A stretch of DNA of 64,000 bases from Hirundichthys speculiger (GCA_018398805.1 JAGFBZ010000169.1:444501-508500); one strand, 5' to 3'. Counted from the stretch's first letter, positions 1 through 9,544 are shown. Notes: generated by a model from the sequence alone, not told the origin. Made by a program: numbers and translations.

Positions 1-685
1 GTTAAAGAACGACTAGCAAACGAGGGAATGTGGGAATTTACGTTACACCTTGAATGCAGCCTGCAGCACAGCGCTGATCACAACAAACATGGCGGCGTGG
101 AACTTCATTAAAGTTTCAGAAGAAGATAGTTTGGTGGTTATTTGTGACGAATCCTCCGAGTGAATTCTACGAGGAGGGAAGCACAAGCTTTAATACGTAA
201 AACCTGATCAGCCACCTACAACAAAACAATCACTTCCATGGAGTTTTGAAATCGCGCTAACATGAGCTAACGGAAGCTAATGCTAACGTGCGCAAGCGAG
301 CACAGTCTCCCCTCCCCCATATTCCTCTCATCTAAAGCTTTCATTAGATTAAAAAATAAAAACTACTGAACCTCATTTACTTTAATTAAAGGTATTAATT
401 TAAATGGAACCACAAGTCAAAATCCTTTAAATGTTAATCTTTTTCAGTTAGTAATTCTGATGCATGTATTTCCATCAGTTCAAGTTTGTTTGAGAGGCTT
501 ACAATAGTTTTTTTGGGACAAAATAAATATCTGTTCAAAACTGTCAAAACTATTTTTGGTTTTGTTCACAGTATTGATGTAATGATCTTAGGTATGTGTG
601 TGTGTGTTATCAGTATCGGCCTTTAGGAGCTGAAAGTTATCGGTTATCGGTATCGGTTTTAAAAAACAGTTATCGTGCATCCTTA
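1..685 (+). mobile_element. hAT-like non-autonomous element, family A, copy 1 (cut by window start)
   Basis: This stretch matches the inner and right part of the complete family-A element at 22866-24004. It ends in the same terminus, CAGTTATCGTGCATCCTTA. The left end lies outside the window. Around 88-250 the plus strand reads like a decayed BED-type zinc finger: Trp-Asn-Phe-Ile-Lys-Val-Ser-Glu-Glu-Asp, then an Arg-Gly-Gly-Lys stretch, then Asn-Leu-Ile-Ser-His-Leu. This is the usual layout of the N-terminal DNA-binding exon of a hAT transposase, here broken by stops. No DDE/RNase H-like catalytic core is present. Superfamily assignment rests on the 8-bp duplications of the sister copies. Confidence 0.75.
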
Positions 686-883
686 TCTATAACCATCAGA
701 AAGTTGAGTCAACAGAACGAGAACGCGTTCATTTATGGAATCAAACAGGAGACGAAACAGCATGTTCACGTACAGAGTTTCCCTTTTATGAACACACTCA
801 CATGTCGAGATTGAGCTCAATTCTCGTAGCAGTACTGTTAGTCAACAAGAAGTATTTTACGTTAAAATGACTTCTGCCTGCGA
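686..883. other. Unannotated flank between hAT element and GPR45-tail copy
   Basis: About 200 bp of unique-looking sequence with no supported gene. It would be the original 3' flank of GPR45 if the telomere-like array is an insertion or expansion. I saw no convincing polyadenylation signal for the minus-strand gene here. Confidence 0.4.
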
Positions 884-990
884 GCTTCACATGCTGGACT
901 GGATCTCACTGCACACGTACAGGTTGCTGGGCCTCACTCTCCTGGTGGCTCCAGCCGGGAACTCTGGGACACAGCCTGCAGCTCTTGGGG
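884..990 (-). pseudogene. Duplicated copy of the GPR45 C-terminal coding tail
   Basis: This segment aligns over its whole length with 2111-2216, the last roughly 35 codons of the GPR45 CDS plus stop, with about seven substitutions and one single-base insertion. On the minus strand it still reads Asn-Leu-Tyr-Val-Cys-Ser-Glu-Ile-Gln-Ser-Ser-Met-stop, where the intact gene ends Ser-Ser-Val-stop. The copy stops exactly at a CTTGGGG, where the telomere-like array starts; in the intact gene the same CTTGGGG continues into coding sequence. So the array is bracketed by direct copies of one coding fragment. The copy has no start and the inserted base breaks its frame upstream, so it is not a functional gene. 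Confidence 0.9.
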
Positions 991-2110
991 TTAGGGGTTA
1001 GGGTTAGGGGTTAGGGGCTAGGGTTAGGGGTTAGGGTTAGGGGTTAGGGTTAGGGGTTAGGGTTAGGGGGTTAGGGGTTAGGGGGTTAGGGGTTAGGGGG
1101 GCTAGGGTTAGGGGTTAGGGGGGTTAGGGGGGTTAGGGGTTAGGGGTTAGGGTTAGGGGTTAGGGGTTAGGGGTTAGGGGTTAGGGGTTAGGGGTTAGGG
1201 GTTAGGGGTTAGGGGTTAGGGGTTAGGGGTTAGGGGTTAGGGTTAGGGGTTAGGGGTTAGGGGTTAGGGGTTAGGGGGGGTTAGGGTTAGGGTTAGGGGT
1301 TAGGGGTTAGGGGCAGGGGTTAGGGGTTTAGGGTTAGGGGTTAGGGGTTAGGGGTTAGGGGGGGTTAGGGGTTAGGGGTTAGGGTTAGGGGTTAGGGGTA
1401 GGGGTAGGGGTTAGGGGGGGTTAGGGGTTAGGGGGGTAGGGTTAGGGGGTTAGGGGTTAGGGGTTAGGGTTAGGGTTAGGGGTTAGGGGTTAGGGTTAGG
1501 GGTTAGGGTTAGGGTTAGGGGTTAGGGGTTAGGGTTAGGGTTAGGGGTTAGGGGTTAGGGGTTAGGGGGGTTAGGGTTAGGGTTAGGTTAGGGGTTAGGG
1601 TTAGGGGTTAGGGTTAGGGGTTAGGGGTTAGGGTTAGGGGTTAGGGGTTAGGGTTAGGGTTAGGGTTAGGGTTAGGGGTTAGGGGTTAGGGGTTAGGGGT
1701 TAGGGGTTAGGGTTAGGGGTTAGGGGTTAGGGGTTAGGGGTTAGGGTTAGGTTAGGGTTAGGGTTTAGGGGTTAGGGTTAGGGGTTAGGGGTTAGGGTTA
1801 GGGGTTAGGGGTTAGGGTTAGGGTTAGGGGTTAGGGGTTAGGGGTTAGGGGTTAGGGTTAGGGGTTAGGGTTAGGGTTAGGGGGTTAGGGGTTAGGGGTT
1901 AGGGGGTTAGGGGTTAGGGGTTAGGGGTTAGGGTTAGGTTAGGGGTTAGGGGTTAGGGTTAGGGGGTTAGGATTAGGGGCTAGGGTTAGGGTTAGGGGTT
2001 AGGGGGTTAGGATTAGGGTTAGGGCTAGGGGTTAGGGGTTAGGGTTAGGGTTAGGGGTTAGGGGTTAGGGGTTAGGGAGTAGGGGTTAGGGGTTAGGGGT
2101 TAGGGGTTAG
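991..2110 (+). repeat. Interstitial telomere-like repeat array (TTAGGG / TTAGGGG)
   Basis: About 1.1 kb of near-uninterrupted TTAGGG and TTAGGGG units, with the 7-mer predominating. Rarer variants are GGGGGG runs, GCTAGGG, GATTAGGG and TTAGG. The G-rich strand is the plus strand. The array starts at the end of the GPR45-tail copy and finishes a few bases before the GPR45 stop codon. A transcript reading through GPR45 on the minus strand would carry a C-rich (CCCCTAA)n 3' UTR. The unit resembles vertebrate telomere repeats but is too degenerate and mixed to be a functional telomere end. The G-tracts could form quadruplexes. Confidence 0.95.
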
Positions 2111-2113
2111 GCT

Positions 2114-3271
2114 TCACACGCTCGACTGGATCTCGCTGCACACGTACAGGTTGCTGGGCCTCACTCTGCGGTGGCTCCTGCCGGGAACTCTGGGACACAG
2201 CCTGCAGCTCTTGGGGATGAACTCCTGGCAGGCCTCCCTGAACTTCCGGATCCTCCAGCAGTAGATGACGGGGTTGAAGACCGTCTTCAGGTAGCTGAGC
2301 CACAGGGCGCCGATGCTGACGGGGTAGAAGACGGAGCTGTAGTAAAACCGCCGGCTGAACACGGCCAGCAGGCTGACCACCGTGTGGGGCAGCCAGCACA
2401 CCGAGAAGCCCACGAAGAGGATGAGGATGGTGGTGAAGGCCCGCGTCTTGAAGCTCATGTCCACCTTGATCTGAGGCGGCCGCGGCGTCCCGGCGAGTCT
2501 CTTTTTGCCGACCTGGTTGAGGGCCGGCAGGCAGGAGTGCGCGCTGGTGTGGTTGTGGATGCGCAGGGTGTTGCGGCGCACCGTGTTCAGGATGCAAACG
2601 TAAGAGTACAGCATGACGGCGAACGGAACGAAGAACACCGCCACCGCCAGCAGCACCGCGTAGCCGCGGTCCGCCAGGGACTCGCTGTATCCCAGCACGC
2701 ACTGCGGGGCCCAGGCGCCCCCGACGCCCGCGGCGCCCGTCCGCCAGCCGACCACGGACGGCAGGGACACGCACAGGCTCAGCGCCCATGAGCCGGCGAT
2801 CAGGAGCTTGGCCCTGTGCGGGGTCAGCTTGTCCTGCCGCTGCACGATGATCAGGAAGCGGTCCACGCTGATGATGAGGAGGATGGACACGCCCTCCAGG
2901 ACGAACAGCCAGTACAGCATGATGGAGGCCCGGCAGAACCCGCTCCCGAAGCTCCAGTCGGCCGAGGCCACGGTGACGGCGGTGAAGGGCATGCAGAGCA
3001 GAGAGAGCATGATGTCTGAAAAGGCCAGCGTGGCGAGGAGGAGGTTGATGGCGGAGCGCATGGCGGGCTTCTGGTAAACGATCAGACACACGACGGCGTT
3101 GCCGAGGAAGCCGACGGTGATCATGAAGATCATTATGGCCGCCAGGGTCACGCGCAGAGTGACCGATATGAGGGGAGTCTCGGCTTCTGCTGGGAGGCTT
3201 TCTGCTGCCTCCTCCACATCTGGCTCCATGAAGGCGCACTCCTCCAGCAGGCTCTCGTTGCAGAAAGCCAT
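2114..3271 (-). CDS. gpr45: GPR45-like orphan class A GPCR (PSP24 family)
   Basis: A complete single-exon 385-residue rhodopsin-class receptor for the plasma membrane. Seven hydrophobic segments are visible from residue about 38 to 338. Family landmarks: Gly-Asn at 57-58 (TM1), Asp86 (TM2), Cys113 and Cys191 (the likely TM3-ECL2 disulphide), Asp-Arg-Phe at 137-139 in place of Asp-Arg-Tyr, Trp162 (TM4), Cys-Trp-Leu-Pro at 292-295 (TM6) and Asn-Pro-Val-Ile-Tyr at 333-337 (TM7). The Arg-Gln-Asp-Lys-Leu loop after TM3 and the Met-Arg-Ser-Ala-Ile-Asn-Leu-Leu-Leu stretch are typical of GPR45/GPR63. TM2 and TM6-7 look closer to remembered GPR45 than GPR63. Asn5 is a potential glycosylation site; Cys356 and Cys359 could be palmitoylated. 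The ligand is unknown; the family is mostly brain-expressed. The start was chosen as the first ATG in frame, giving a family-typical length. pou3f3 downstream on the same strand fits vertebrate synteny. The stop codon abuts a telomere-like array. Confidence 0.93.
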   Translation of the reverse strand: MAFCNESLLEECAFMEPDVEEAAESLPAEAETPLISVTLRVTLAAIMIFMITVGFLGNAVVCLIVYQKPAMRSAINLLLATLAFSDIMLSLLCMPFTAVTVASADWSFGSGFCRASIMLYWLFVLEGVSILLIISVDRFLIIVQRQDKLTPHRAKLLIAGSWALSLCVSLPSVVGWRTGAAGVGGAWAPQCVLGYSESLADRGYAVLLAVAVFFVPFAVMLYSYVCILNTVRRNTLRIHNHTSAHSCLPALNQVGKKRLAGTPRPPQIKVDMSFKTRAFTTILILFVGFSVCWLPHTVVSLLAVFSRRFYYSSVFYPVSIGALWLSYLKTVFNPVIYCWRIRKFREACQEFIPKSCRLCPRVPGRSHRRVRPSNLYVCSEIQSSV

Positions 3272-3293
3272 GGCAGCTTCGGATCAGGCGGTA

Positions 3294-3353
3294 TCAGCCC
3301 AGAGGAAGGCGAGCATCTACGACTGCTGCGGCGGCGAACAGCTGGCGGTCCAT
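3294..3353 (-). other. Upstream ORF of 19 codons in the GPR45 5' leader
   Basis: On the minus strand a GCCATGG context ATG at 3353 opens a 19-codon frame ending in TGA at 3294-3296, 22 bases before the GPR45 ATG. The context is at least as strong as that of the main start, so it could dampen translation of the receptor. It lies wholly inside the predicted 5' UTR part of the coding exon (3272-3361). Whether it is translated or conserved cannot be told from one genome. Confidence 0.45.
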
Positions 3354-3360
3354 GGCGACA

Positions 3361-3385
3361 CCTTAGACAGAAACACACACAGGTG
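3361..3385 (-). other. Predicted 3' splice site upstream of GPR45
   Basis: Read on the minus strand, a pyrimidine-rich run (TGTGTGTGTTTCTGTCTAAG) ends in AG directly before position 3361. This would make 3361-3272 the 5' UTR portion of the coding exon. It pairs with a good donor at 9187, giving an intron of about 5.8 kb. Inference only; transcript data would decide. Confidence 0.45.
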
Positions 3386-3435
3386 TGACTTTCACGTACA
3401 GAGACTGGAATGGATGTGAAGTCTTAGTCGATAAA

Positions 3436-4413
3436 CAGTGATCCCTTATTTTTTGCGGTTAATGGGGACCGGCGCCCCCCCCCTGCGAAAATCAAAATCC
3501 GCAAACGGGAGCCGGAGCCCCCCGAGCCTCAATAATGTGTTTAAAATATGTTTAAAAACCGCAAAAAAAAAAGTAGTGAAACAAGACAAAGGCTCAACTG
3601 TGGTCTTTCTGTTTCCTTCACAGCCTCTGGTCTCTGAACCGTAGTAAACAAACCGCTGCTGTTTTGCTATTTTTGGCTCGTAATTAGCGGCTAACACGCT
3701 AACAACAACAACAAAAGAAAAAGTCCGGTTATCTCTGCATGGAAATCTAAACGCGCTGGGCTGCTGTTGATGCTCGCTACACTTTTCATCTAACCCCGTT
3801 TTCATTCTGCCGTCCCACAACACACACTACATTACCCATAAGGCCACACCATTACCCATAAGGCCACCTTCTTAAAGGGGCCAGGCTGGCTCACAGCATT
3901 TCTTCACTGTGAGAGAACGCGCACAACATCCTGTGATGTTTCCGTGATTTTTTTCTTGATTTTTTTATTATATTATATACAGTCATGGAAAAAATTATTA
4001 GAGCACCATTTTTTCTTCACTTCCTTGTTCATTTTAACACCTGGTACCACTAAACGTCATCATGTGACTAAAACAGACAGAAAAGAAAACACTGAATGCA
4101 TAAAAGCAGTGTTTTTGGCAGTACAACGCCATAGCTATTGATGTAAAAACTTAAGTGATTTAGGTTATAATCAAGAAAACCATGGAAAATGGTAAGATAT
4201 CAGCTCTTAAATAAAACTCTTATGAGCAATCTTTGTGGTTATCGTTATGTTTGTCCAAACAAATGTACCTTTAGTTGTACCAGGCATTAAAATGAACAAG
4301 AAACTGAAGAAAACAAGGGGGGTCTAATCATTTTTTCCATGACTGTATTTCTGAAAAATCTGCGAATAACTAAAACCGCCAAATTTAAAGCGTGAATTGG
4401 CGAGGGATCACTG
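3436..4413. mobile_element. Non-autonomous TA-flanked DNA element 'ACAGTGATCCCT', copy 1
   Basis: The ends are ACAGTGATCCCTTATTTTT and GAGGGATCACTGT, inverted with respect to each other and flanked by A/TA on the window side. The same element is at 14614-16865 and, truncated, at 36735-37093. Shared internal sequence includes a C-run followed by TGCGAAAATCA and the CATTACCCATAAGGCCACC block. A TA target and the terminal layout suggest a Tc1/mariner-type MITE, but the superfamily is uncertain. It has a nested insertion at 3980-4345. No transposase frame is seen. Confidence 0.7.
3980..4345. mobile_element. Tc1/mariner-like MITE 'CAGTCATGGAAAAAAT', copy 1
   Basis: A 366-bp element with TA on both sides (3978-3979 and 4346-4347) and inverted ends CAGTCATGGAAAAAATTATT / ATCATTTTTTCCATGACTG. 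A second copy of identical length lies in inverted orientation at 17454-17819. It is nested inside the element at 3436-4413. Non-coding. Confidence 0.85.
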
Positions 4414-4894
4414 TAATGACAGAGAATAAAAACAACAACAACTGAAGGATGTCTCATCAGCGGCGCTCTGAGTCAGCGGACACTGAAAACCGTTCGGAGA
4501 GGAGGAACGACGCTCAGATGATGCTGGAGGAGTTACAGAAACCGGCCGGAGACGTTTCAGAGGTTGATGATAAACAACCGAGCGGTAAAGTTTCACACGT
4601 GAACTGGAACGGACACATCAGCGCCACATCCAGCGTTCAGTCAGCAGCTCAGCAACCAACCAAACTTTGACCACAAACAGAAGCATCTTCGGGACGCGAA
4701 CATCTGTCGCCATGGTTTTTACTTCCCGCCGCTGCAGCGTAAAGCTCGCCGACGCTCGCCGTGGCCGGTTGAGAGTCGTGGCGCTCCGTGTCTTTCACGG
4801 CGTGAGCGTTGGCGTGAGCCTCGACGGCATCAGTGACGCCGAATCTGAATCACTGCAGCATCTGAACCAACGTGTCACTTTTGATTTAAAGAAA
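4414..4894. other. Unassigned intronic/intergenic stretch
   Basis: It contains a short open frame on the plus strand (4449-4670) with no recognisable domain and no clear coding bias. I see no supportable feature. Confidence 0.3.
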
Positions 4895-4969
4895 CAAACA
4901 AATAGGGATGCACGATAACTGTTTTTTAAAACCGATAACCAATAACACACACATATACCTAAGATCATT

Positions 4970-6596
4970 CAGACATGAAAATGGGTCAGGGGTTAAAAAG
5001 GTGAGAAGTGCACGCGCGCCCGGGGGGGGGGGTAAACTTCAGGTATACAGTCCAAAAAGGGTTCAGGTATCAAGTGACTCTAGTTTCCAACTTCACCTTC
5101 AGCCTTCTCAGCCCTCAGTGAATATCATCCTCACACGTCCCTGACATGGATTCACCGATTATATTAGACCAGGGATTCCCAAAGTGGGGTGCGCAAGCTG
5201 CCTCTAGGGGGTGCGCGAGATGAAAAATGTAATGGCGGTCTGATAATTTTTTTTGTTTTTCACACAATAACGATGTGTAAATAAACATTTCCTTTGTAAA
5301 AATTTTAAATCAAAAACTGTAATTTAATGAATAAATAAATGCAGGCTATTCAAAATGCACGTCATCTTAAAGTGAAGCGTAGAAGAAGAAGTTATATTCT
5401 TCTTCCACTGCATTTGGACCTAGCTTGTGGCCTCTACTTTATTCATTCTCGCAAATATGCTCAATTGGCTGAAATCAGGGAAAATATCTTTATTGGAACT
5501 TTATTGGAATAGAATTAAATTACTGGCGTTCAAATTTTATTTCCATAACCTGTGTTATGATGACGGGTTGTGTTAGTTCCACGGTCATTTAAACATCCAT
5601 CAACATTTAAATTTTTGTTCAATGTTCAAAGTGTTCTAACATTTTTCTCAACTTATCTGCTTTCTGCCACTGAGTCTGAGCATGTCATCCATCCTCTTTG
5701 CTCTTAAAAGTGGAAGCCTGCGCATAACTTTGTTTCATTATATTGGAACTGTGTTACAGTGTTTCAGTTTAATTTAAATGCGAGAGCGCATTGTTGTGAT
5801 TGTGATTATTATGTTATATGTGTGTTCTGGTCATTTTAGCATGAATAAACATGGCGACTTTAATATGGCTATAATAAAGCTTGTTGCGTTTTTTTTTAAG
5901 GGGTGGGGGATCGGGGGTGCGTCAACCCGGTTGAGACATAGAAGGGGGTGCGCGGCTAAAAAAGTTTGGGAACCGCTGTATTAGATTATTAGAAAGAAGC
6001 CTGTGTTTCTTCTTTTATGTTACCGTTAACTACACAAGCTTGACGTGAACTTCCAGCAAACAGGAGCTGTTTTTCACCGCAGCTTTGGCTAGCTCTGACG
6101 GTGTTCAACGTTAGCTGTAGCGAACGGCAGTAACTTTGTTATACCGCAAGGTATGAAAACAATTGAAACCATAACTCACTAAATTCAATCCACTGGTAAA
6201 TGTAGGTAGGAAACGTACGCTCGTCTGCCTCGTCCCCGGCGTGGACATCACTAGCTCCAGCTTCTAGTCCTGCTTAGCAACGTAACCTCCGAGTCCACAT
6301 GAAGAACGTTGGTATGACTGGAATAATGGATCAATCTGACCTGATTGGTTCTGGACAGGATTTACTGACCGTCCAAGTGTCATTTAAAGGGCAGATTTCT
6401 GAAGTGCTCAGTTTGCTTATTAGGGCAGTTATATGATAATCAAAATAATAAAAATAAAAAAACCTCCCGACTCCGACACCGATACCCCCCTCCCCCCTCA
6501 GAAAAAGAAAACTCCTCGGATCTACACGATTCACGTAGGTCACCCTTTTTGACTTCAAAACGGCGAATTTCGCCGAAAGGTGAGGGATTTTCATGC
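4970..6596. mobile_element. Element with CAGRCATGAAAAT ends inserted in hAT-A copy 2
   Basis: The left end CAGACATGAAAATGGGTCAG and right end (reverse complement) CAGGCATGAAAATCCCTCAC form a short terminal inverted repeat. The interruption falls inside the family-A sequence. No clean target duplication was found; compared with the 38709 copy, about 14 bp of the host element seems lost at the junction. A hAT-like identity is likely from the CAG...CTG ends but unproven. It contains the nested element 5170-5978 and no clear coding region. Confidence 0.55.
5170..5978. mobile_element. Nested hAT-like element 'CAGGGATTCCCAAAGTGGGG'
   Basis: An 809-bp element with ends CAGGGATTCCCAAAGTGGGG and (reverse complement) CAGCGGTTCCCAAACTTTTT. 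It is flanked by near-identical 8-mers TATTAGAC (5162-5169) and TATTAGAT (5979-5986). This layout is typical of Charlie-like hAT elements common in fish. The interior is AT-rich with no intact frame. Confidence 0.8.
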
Positions 6597-7513
6597 CTGT
6601 AGGAACAAAACCAAAAATAGTTTGGACTCTTTAAATTAACAGATATTTATTTTTTCCAATGAAAAACTATTGTCAAGCCTCTCAAACATTTTCTTAAAGC
6701 TATCAAACAAACCTATTTGATATCTCACATCAACTTAAATAAGGTTCATTACTGACTGATATTAAAAATAAAGGCTCCTTGAACTGATGGAAATACATGC
6801 ATCAGAATTACTAACTGAAAAAGATTAACATTTAAAGGATTTTGGCTTGTGGTTCCATTTAAATTAATACCTTTAATTAAAGTAAATGAGGTTCGGTAGT
6901 TTTTATTTTTTAATCTCATGGAAGCTTTAGATGAGAGGAATGAGGGAGAGGAGAGACTGCTGCTGGCTTGTGCAAGTTAGCATTACCTTCCGTTAGCTCA
7001 CGTTAGCGTGATTTCAAAACTCCATGGAAGTGATTGTTATGTTGTAGGTGGCTGATCAGGTTTTACGTATTAAAGCTTGTGCTTCCCTCCTCGTAGAATT
7101 CACTCGGAGGATTCGTCACAAATAACCACCAAACTATCTTCTTCTGAAACTTTAACCAAGTTCCACGCCGCCATGTTTGTTGTGATCAGTACGCTGTGCT
7201 GGAGGCTGCATTCAAGGTGGAACGTAAATTCCCACGTTCCCTCGTTTGCTAGTTGTTCTTTCAGCCTTTTCTATTTTTTCTTTTTTTATGTGTAACATGT
7301 GGGGGAAAATACTGCGAATATCAATTCAAGTCAGCAACTACTAAAATTATGACCGAGTTAACGAGTTGTTTTCTGGCATGAGGGGGTATTCTTGATTTTC
7401 CTGATTAAGTAATCGTTTTTCTGATTATGCCGACGTTACTTGAACATAACATTCACTGCCGGTCATTCAAGACTCAGAGGGAGGAGGCACTGCTGTGTTG
7501 ACAGAAATATATA

Positions 7514-8370
7514 CACCTTTTCGACTTAAAAATTGTGGACATGCGCCCCCTAGTGGCCCCGCCATAACTGGAGGGTGCGGTGCTCCACCAACTAACCCAA
7601 ACACAGCAGCGTGGAGCATCTGTTACTGATAACACAGACATGTCTTGGATTGATGATGTTAGGCAGTGGCCTCCAGTTACAGATGAAGGTAGTTTATCGC
7701 TGTTTTTAATGATTGGTTATGGAAATAGCATGATCTATTCCCATAATCAAACACTAAAAACTGTGGAACGCTGCAACGCTGGCTATAACTAACGTCAACA
7801 AGCCATAAAGATTATGCTACTGTAACGTTAACGCTAGCGGTAAATTAGGCTATGTGTTAATGTTATATTTAATTTATTTTATCATTCTCCTAATTCATTC
7901 ATTCATTCATTGATTTATAGGCTTGTGCTAGTGCCGAGGGCTACAGTAGCCTCATACTGCTGTTCTTTCGGCCAGAATCGTCCGGGACTCTCAGCGAGAC
8001 TATGAGTAGTACGAGATTGAATGTTAACGAAAACTCACCCGGCTGTATTCATTTGGAACAAAGTCCTTTCTGTTGATATTTTTCACCCACGTCTTCCTAA
8101 CTTCTTGTTCTGCAAACAAGGCAGTCTTCGTGCAGTAAAGGCTTGTGTATTTCACATACTTTCTTCTTCCATTGTTGAATTTTCACGCCATTGTTGGCAC
8201 AGTTTATGACGGAACATGTATTCCCACTCGACCGACTCGACATTATAAAAATATATATTTGTAGAAAGACAAAAACACTGGTTAATCTGCGAGCCGGTGA
8301 AAGTGTCGCTCTGTAGCACAACCCAGCAATGGTGGACGGGGTACTTCCGGGGGGCTGGCCCGAAAAGGTC
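7514..8370. mobile_element. Internally deleted element with THAP-like and WxDxVxxWPxV first exons, copy 1
   Basis: About 857 bp bounded by CACCTTTTCG and CGAAAAGGTC, with TA on each side, inserted in hAT-A copy 2. An 848-bp inverted copy is at 50487-51334. The left arm (plus strand, from about 7639) encodes Met-Ser-Trp-Ile-Asp-Asp-Val-Arg-Gln-Trp-Pro-Pro-Val, followed by a plausible AAG|GTAGTT donor. It resembles the start of YqaJ-nuclease proteins of fish transposons. The right arm (minus strand, about 8097-8240) encodes a Cys-x4-Cys...Trp-Lys-Lys-Lys-Val-Cys...His start like a THAP finger. Two convergent first exons with the middle missing fits an ISL2EU-type two-gene element, but that class call is inference. 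Confidence 0.65.
7543..7556 (-). promoter_or_regulatory. CTCF-consensus-like motif inside the THAP element, copy 1
   Basis: GCGCCCCCTAGTGG on the plus strand is CCACTAGGGGGCGC on the minus strand, which satisfies the core CTCF consensus CCASYAGRKGGCRS at every position. The same motif is in the sister element at 51292-51305. Motif match only; occupancy unknown. Confidence 0.5.
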
Positions 8371-8459
8371 TATATGTTATCGGGACTATTTGTTGTGATA
8401 TCGGAGTTATCGGAATGACGTCATAATTTCCTGTTATTGATAATTATCGTGCACCGCTA

Positions 8460-9186
8460 CAAACAAACAAAAAAACAACAGAGCGGATCAAACGTCGCGG
8501 CGCTGAAACGTCTTTGCTAACTACAGCAGGTGAACAGATCCCCTCAACATCCGAGCACAAAGACCCTCTTTAAGCCACTGCATAGTGATGCTGGCTGTTG
8601 CCATGGCGACAAGGTCACCAATTCCATGACAACAGCAGCCCATACCCCCCCCCCCCCTCCCTTTTGTGGAAGTGACTAGATATTCTTTTCATCACGGGGC
8701 TGAACACACCTGGATGACACCTGCGATTAAAGCATCAGAAACGAAGCGAGGACAGGTGACGCTCAGGTCATTTCAGGTCATCATCTTCAGGTGTGGTCAG
8801 GTCAAGCCGGATGTGACGATACCAGAGCGGTCATGCAGAAATCAAACCGTAGGCCTGAATATTCCGTTTTATCTTTTAGAAGAAAATAAACCTCTACATT
8901 TCCTCGTTCTCGTGGAGGTTTCAGAACGACGCGGTTTCAGGCTGGTTTCCGTTTTCCAGCCGTCATGTCACGCGGCGCCATTATTACAGCGACTCCCACC
9001 GTCGCGCGCGCGCGCGCACCCATCACACCTGTTTTCCTCCGTCGATCACCGTCGGTCACCGTCTGCCCTCTGAGGCGTCCAGCCGCGTCTCCCGCGTCCC
9101 CGCCGGAGGAGAAAAACGCCCGTCTTCTCTCCGCGCATCCGGTACCTCCGCAGCCACCGACGGAGCGCGAGCGCGCGGAGGCTTAC
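8460..9186. other. CpG-rich upstream region of GPR45 (candidate promoter/intron start)
   Basis: After the hAT copy, sequence from about 8930 to 9240 becomes rich in CpG, including a (CG)n run near 9003-9015, unlike the flanking AT-rich DNA. This is expected of a promoter-associated CpG island. A C-run is at 8646-8659. Overlapping plus-strand open frames here follow composition and resemble no known protein. Confidence 0.45.
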
Positions 9187-9310
9187 CGAGCCGGTGTGCT
9201 CTGTGAGGGCGTCCTCCCGCTCTTACATGCTGAGCTCTAACCTGAACATCTCGGTGTCTTATCGATCACCATCCTGCCACCGGCGGGAACGCTGACGCCA
9301 GAGAGCTGGT
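9187..9310 (-). other. Possible non-coding first exon of GPR45
   Basis: On the minus strand CTCG|GTAAGC gives a near-consensus splice donor after position 9187, within the CpG-rich block. It could join to the acceptor at 3361 upstream of the GPR45 start. The 5' limit is not determined; about 9310 is given because CpG-rich sequence gives way to AT-rich repeats there. No coding potential is implied. Confidence 0.3.
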
Positions 9311-9336
9311 AACCGATTTAAAGGAGCAGGGGGCAA

Positions 9337-9366
9337 AAAATAAAATAAAATAAAATAAAATAAAAA
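9337..9366. repeat. (AAAAT)n microsatellite
   Basis: Consecutive TAAAA/AAAAT pentamers followed by an AT-rich stretch to about 9500 with ATT/AAT triplets. Nothing else is seen up to the retro-tail at 9545. Confidence 0.8.
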
Positions 9367-9544
9367 AACTCATATGTTGAACCATGCACAGAAAACGAGC
9401 TAGTCAGAGGTAGTAATAATAATAATTAATAAAAAAATACAGTTAATAATAATTTCTATAAGGAGAGCAACGCATTATCATTATTATTAAGTTACTTACA
9501 ATCTTCAAAAAATAAGGATAAAATACCATTAATTTATCCTTCAT

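Larger units (their letters stand above)
4903..8459 (-). mobile_element. hAT-like family A, copy 2, carrying nested insertions
   Basis: The outer ends are TAGGGATGCACGATAACTG and ATAATTATCGTGCACCGCTA. They are flanked by a perfect 8-bp target duplication CAAACAAA (4895-4902 and 8460-8467). Family-A sequence occupies 4903 to about 4969, about 6597-7513 and 8371-8459, opposite in orientation to 22866-24004. The rest is younger insertions (an element at about 4970-6596 that itself contains 5170-5978, and a THAP-bearing element at 7514-8370). The decayed BED-finger exon of family A is on the minus strand near 7080-7190. Confidence 0.88.

Noticed and set aside
991..2110. A chromosome end (true telomere)
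   Set aside because: The array is interstitial with unique DNA on both sides, and is degenerate with TTAGGGG and G6 variants.
2100..3239. 379-residue minus-strand frame overlapping GPR45
   Set aside because: GC-rich shadow frame (His/Arg/Pro/Gly-rich) of the receptor CDS with no conserved motif.
5200..5216. Further CTCF-like sites (GCCTCTAGGGGGTGCGC at about 5200; CTCAGGGGGCGCTC near 12637; CAGTAGATGGCGA near 46134)
   Set aside because: Each departs from the core consensus at one or more strongly constrained positions, so I did not list them as sites.
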